A DNA stretch of 64,000 nucleotides from Pseudoflavonifractor sp. Marseille-P3106 (lineage in GTDB: Bacteria; Bacillota; Clostridia; Oscillospirales; Oscillospiraceae). The stretch spans positions 1 to 64,000 of the forward strand of contig LT827122.1 of NCBI GenBank assembly GCA_900169975.1, given 5' to 3'. How positions within the stretch are numbered: the stretch's first letter is position 1; each line of letters begins with the position of its first letter. The translations under genes were made by a program, and so were the position numbers. Below the pieces are notes generated by a model, which had not been told where the DNA came from, searched no databases, and saw nothing but the letters and a program-made list of their open reading frames with translations. This document shows positions 62,634 to 64,000 of this stretch, piece after piece.

Positions 62634-64000
62634 ATGGGGAAAAGAAGTCTCATCACCTGGCTCAACGAGCGGTTTTCCCGCGGGAGCATCCGCAGCACCA
62701 TGTTCGCCTCCTTCACGGTGAGCGCCGTGGTGGCCATTCTCCTGACCGGAGCCACCCTCTTCGCCCGGTTTTCCGCCCAGATGGACGCCACCATTGAAGA
62801 GGAAAACCAGATCCTGGTCGATCAGGTGAACCAGTCCCTGTCCACCTATCTCCGGGATGTGATCCGCCTGTCCGACTCCCTGAGCTACAACGTCATCAAA
62901 AACACCGACATGGAATCGGAGCGTCTGGACGAGCGGATGCGCCTGCTCTACAACACATACTCCGACTATGTGGAAAATATCGCTCTCTTCGACAGCGCGG
63001 GGTCCCTTGTCGCCACCGCGCCTCCCGCCCGGCTCCGGGAGGGAGCGGACGTGCGGGAGCGGGACTGGTTCCGGCGGGCGATGGAGCGTACCGAAAACAT
63101 CCATTTCGGCGGTCCGACGGTGGAAAATCTCTTTGCCGACGACGCCTACCGCTGGGTCATTCCCCTCTCCTGCGCGGTGGAGCTGACCCGGGGGCGGGAG
63201 ACCGGGTTGGGAGTCCTGCTCATCGATCTGAAATATCAGGCGGTGTCCGACCTCTTTTCCTCGGTGCAGCTGTCGGGCAACGGCTATGTCTACCTGATCG
63301 ACGGCGCGGGGGAGCTCATCTACCACCCCGCCCGCCAGCGGATCGCCACGGGGCTGGTGGAGGAGACCAATCTGGACGCCGCCCGGCGCTCCGACGGGGT
63401 GTACACCGAGTATCGGGACGGCCAGCTCCGGTCGGTGATCGTCCGGGGCGTGGGCTACACCGGCTGGAAGGCGGTCGGGGTGGTGAGCCAGCCCGGCTTC
63501 CGGCTGGGCGACAGCCAGGACATCCTCTTCACCGTGGTGATTTTCTGCGCCTTTTTCGCCCTGCTGATCCTGATGAACTTCTATCTCACCACCAAGATCA
63601 CCGACCCCATCCGCCTGCTGGAAGAGTCGGTGGCCCGGCTGGAGCAGAGCATGGAGGGCTCCATCTATGTGGGAGGCACCACCGAGACCCGCACCCTGGG
63701 CCAGGCAGTGCAGAAGCTGGTGGATCAAATGCGCAAGCTCACCGACGACATCGTCCGGGAGCACGAGGAGAAGCAGAAGAGCGAGCTCAACGCCCTCCAG
63801 GCCCAGATCAACCCCCACTTTCTCTACAACACCCTGGACACCATCGTTTGGATGATCGAGAACGAGCGGGAGGAGGACGCCGCCCGGGCGGTCACCGCCC
63901 TGGCCCGGTTTTTCCGTATCAGCCTGTCCAAGGGGCGCAACATCATCCCCGTGCGGGACGAGCTGGAGCATGTGCGCAACTACCTGCTCATTCAGGAGAT
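62634..64000 (+). CDS. YesM-type sensor histidine kinase, 3' end outside window
   Basis: At least 455 residues. It has an N-terminal membrane segment (FASFTVSAVVAILLTGATLFA, about 24-44), an extracellular dCache-like domain (about 50-295) and a second membrane segment (DILFTVVIFCAFFALLILMNFYL). A HAMP-like linker (TDPIRLLEESVARLEQSM) follows, then the His_kinase box QINPHFLYNTLDTIVWMIEN (about 386-405) with phospho-His. GAGGAGG precedes ATG 62634. The ATPase domain is cut by the window end. Partner of the response regulator 28 bases upstream. Confidence 0.92.
   Translation, partial: MGKRSLITWLNERFSRGSIRSTMFASFTVSAVVAILLTGATLFARFSAQMDATIEEENQILVDQVNQSLSTYLRDVIRLSDSLSYNVIKNTDMESERLDERMRLLYNTYSDYVENIALFDSAGSLVATAPPARLREGADVRERDWFRRAMERTENIHFGGPTVENLFADDAYRWVIPLSCAVELTRGRETGLGVLLIDLKYQAVSDLFSSVQLSGNGYVYLIDGAGELIYHPARQRIATGLVEETNLDAARRSDGVYTEYRDGQLRSVIVRGVGYTGWKAVGVVSQPGFRLGDSQDILFTVVIFCAFFALLILMNFYLTTKITDPIRLLEESVARLEQSMEGSIYVGGTTETRTLGQAVQKLVDQMRKLTDDIVREHEEKQKSELNALQAQINPHFLYNTLDTIVWMIENEREEDAARAVTALARFFRISLSKGRNIIPVRDELEHVRNYLLIQE

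Noticed and set aside
60819-63971. A 1050-codon minus-strand open frame
   Set aside because: It lies antisense to a two-component pair and shows only His/Gly/Leu-rich low-complexity sequence caused by high GC at third positions.

Overview
The window looks like part of a Clostridia (Bacillota) gut-anaerobe chromosome, most like the Oscillospiraceae (Flavonifractor/Lawsonibacter type). I infer this from high GC in the core genes, AGGAGG ribosome sites, a SipW/TasA-type surface operon, a desulfoferrodoxin-type protein, and Tn4451/Tn1549-like conjugative modules. The taxonomy is inference.

Layout. (1) 1-10.8 kb, minus strand: a decayed integrative conjugative element with Maff2, VirD4-type coupling protein, PcfB, a DUF6017 replication initiator, a BRO/KilAC antirepressor, a truncated serine recombinase, TnpW, a frameshifted HTH gene and a sigma factor. 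Its cargo is a TetR-controlled ABC/MFS export operon with recognisable shared operators. (2) 11.15-14.1 kb: a strongly AT-rich two-gene cassette of unknown function with its own terminator. It is the best candidate here for an undescribed system. A second replication-initiator fossil follows it. (3) 15.5-24.9 kb, minus strand: a surface-fibre operon with class B sortase, SipW signal peptidase, four TasA-like proteins, a 1184-residue VWA adhesin and an MPQTG-anchored protein. It contains C12 and T12 homopolymers around an open Pro/Thr-rich stretch, and a 263-bp inverted-repeat element. (4) 25.1-30.1 kb: thyA, folA, a Nudix hydrolase, an XRE-desulfoferrodoxin fusion beside a ferritin-like gene, tRNA-Val(GAC), a structured RNA candidate and a C39-like lipoprotein. 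(5) 30.2-34.9 kb: CoA/pantothenate cluster coaBC (frameshifted), coaX, panD, panC and a BASS transporter that may be PanS-like.

(6) 35.5-38.5 kb: a decayed [FeFe]-hydrogenase/flavoprotein pair with frameshifts, an internal deletion and two amber codons, flanked by long hairpins. (7) 38.8-45.6 kb: MerR regulator, two AtzB/8-oxoguanine-deaminase-like amidohydrolases around an NCS2-like permease, a purine riboswitch, and a cation/proton antiporter behind an attenuator. (8) 45.8-49.5 kb: a GH5-SLH gene interrupted by three in-frame UGA codons, then fragments of DUF6076, MobP3 relaxase and XRE genes, and a 46-bp perfect palindrome. (9) 49.5-64 kb: tRNA-Met/Glu/Val operon, a VanR-like regulator, a peptide-binding lipoprotein, pgeF, secA, metG, an ABC-F protein, and a YesN/YesM-type two-component pair that runs off the end.

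How the parts work together: the TetR operon is a drug/peptide export module carried by the element; the sortase-SipW-TasA-VWA operon should build and anchor a surface fibre; the pan/coa genes convert pantoate plus beta-alanine towards CoA; the MerR/riboswitch region handles imported purines. Several loci (hydrogenase, GH5-SLH, conjugation genes) are visibly decaying, so the window mixes core genes with accessory DNA at different stages of loss.
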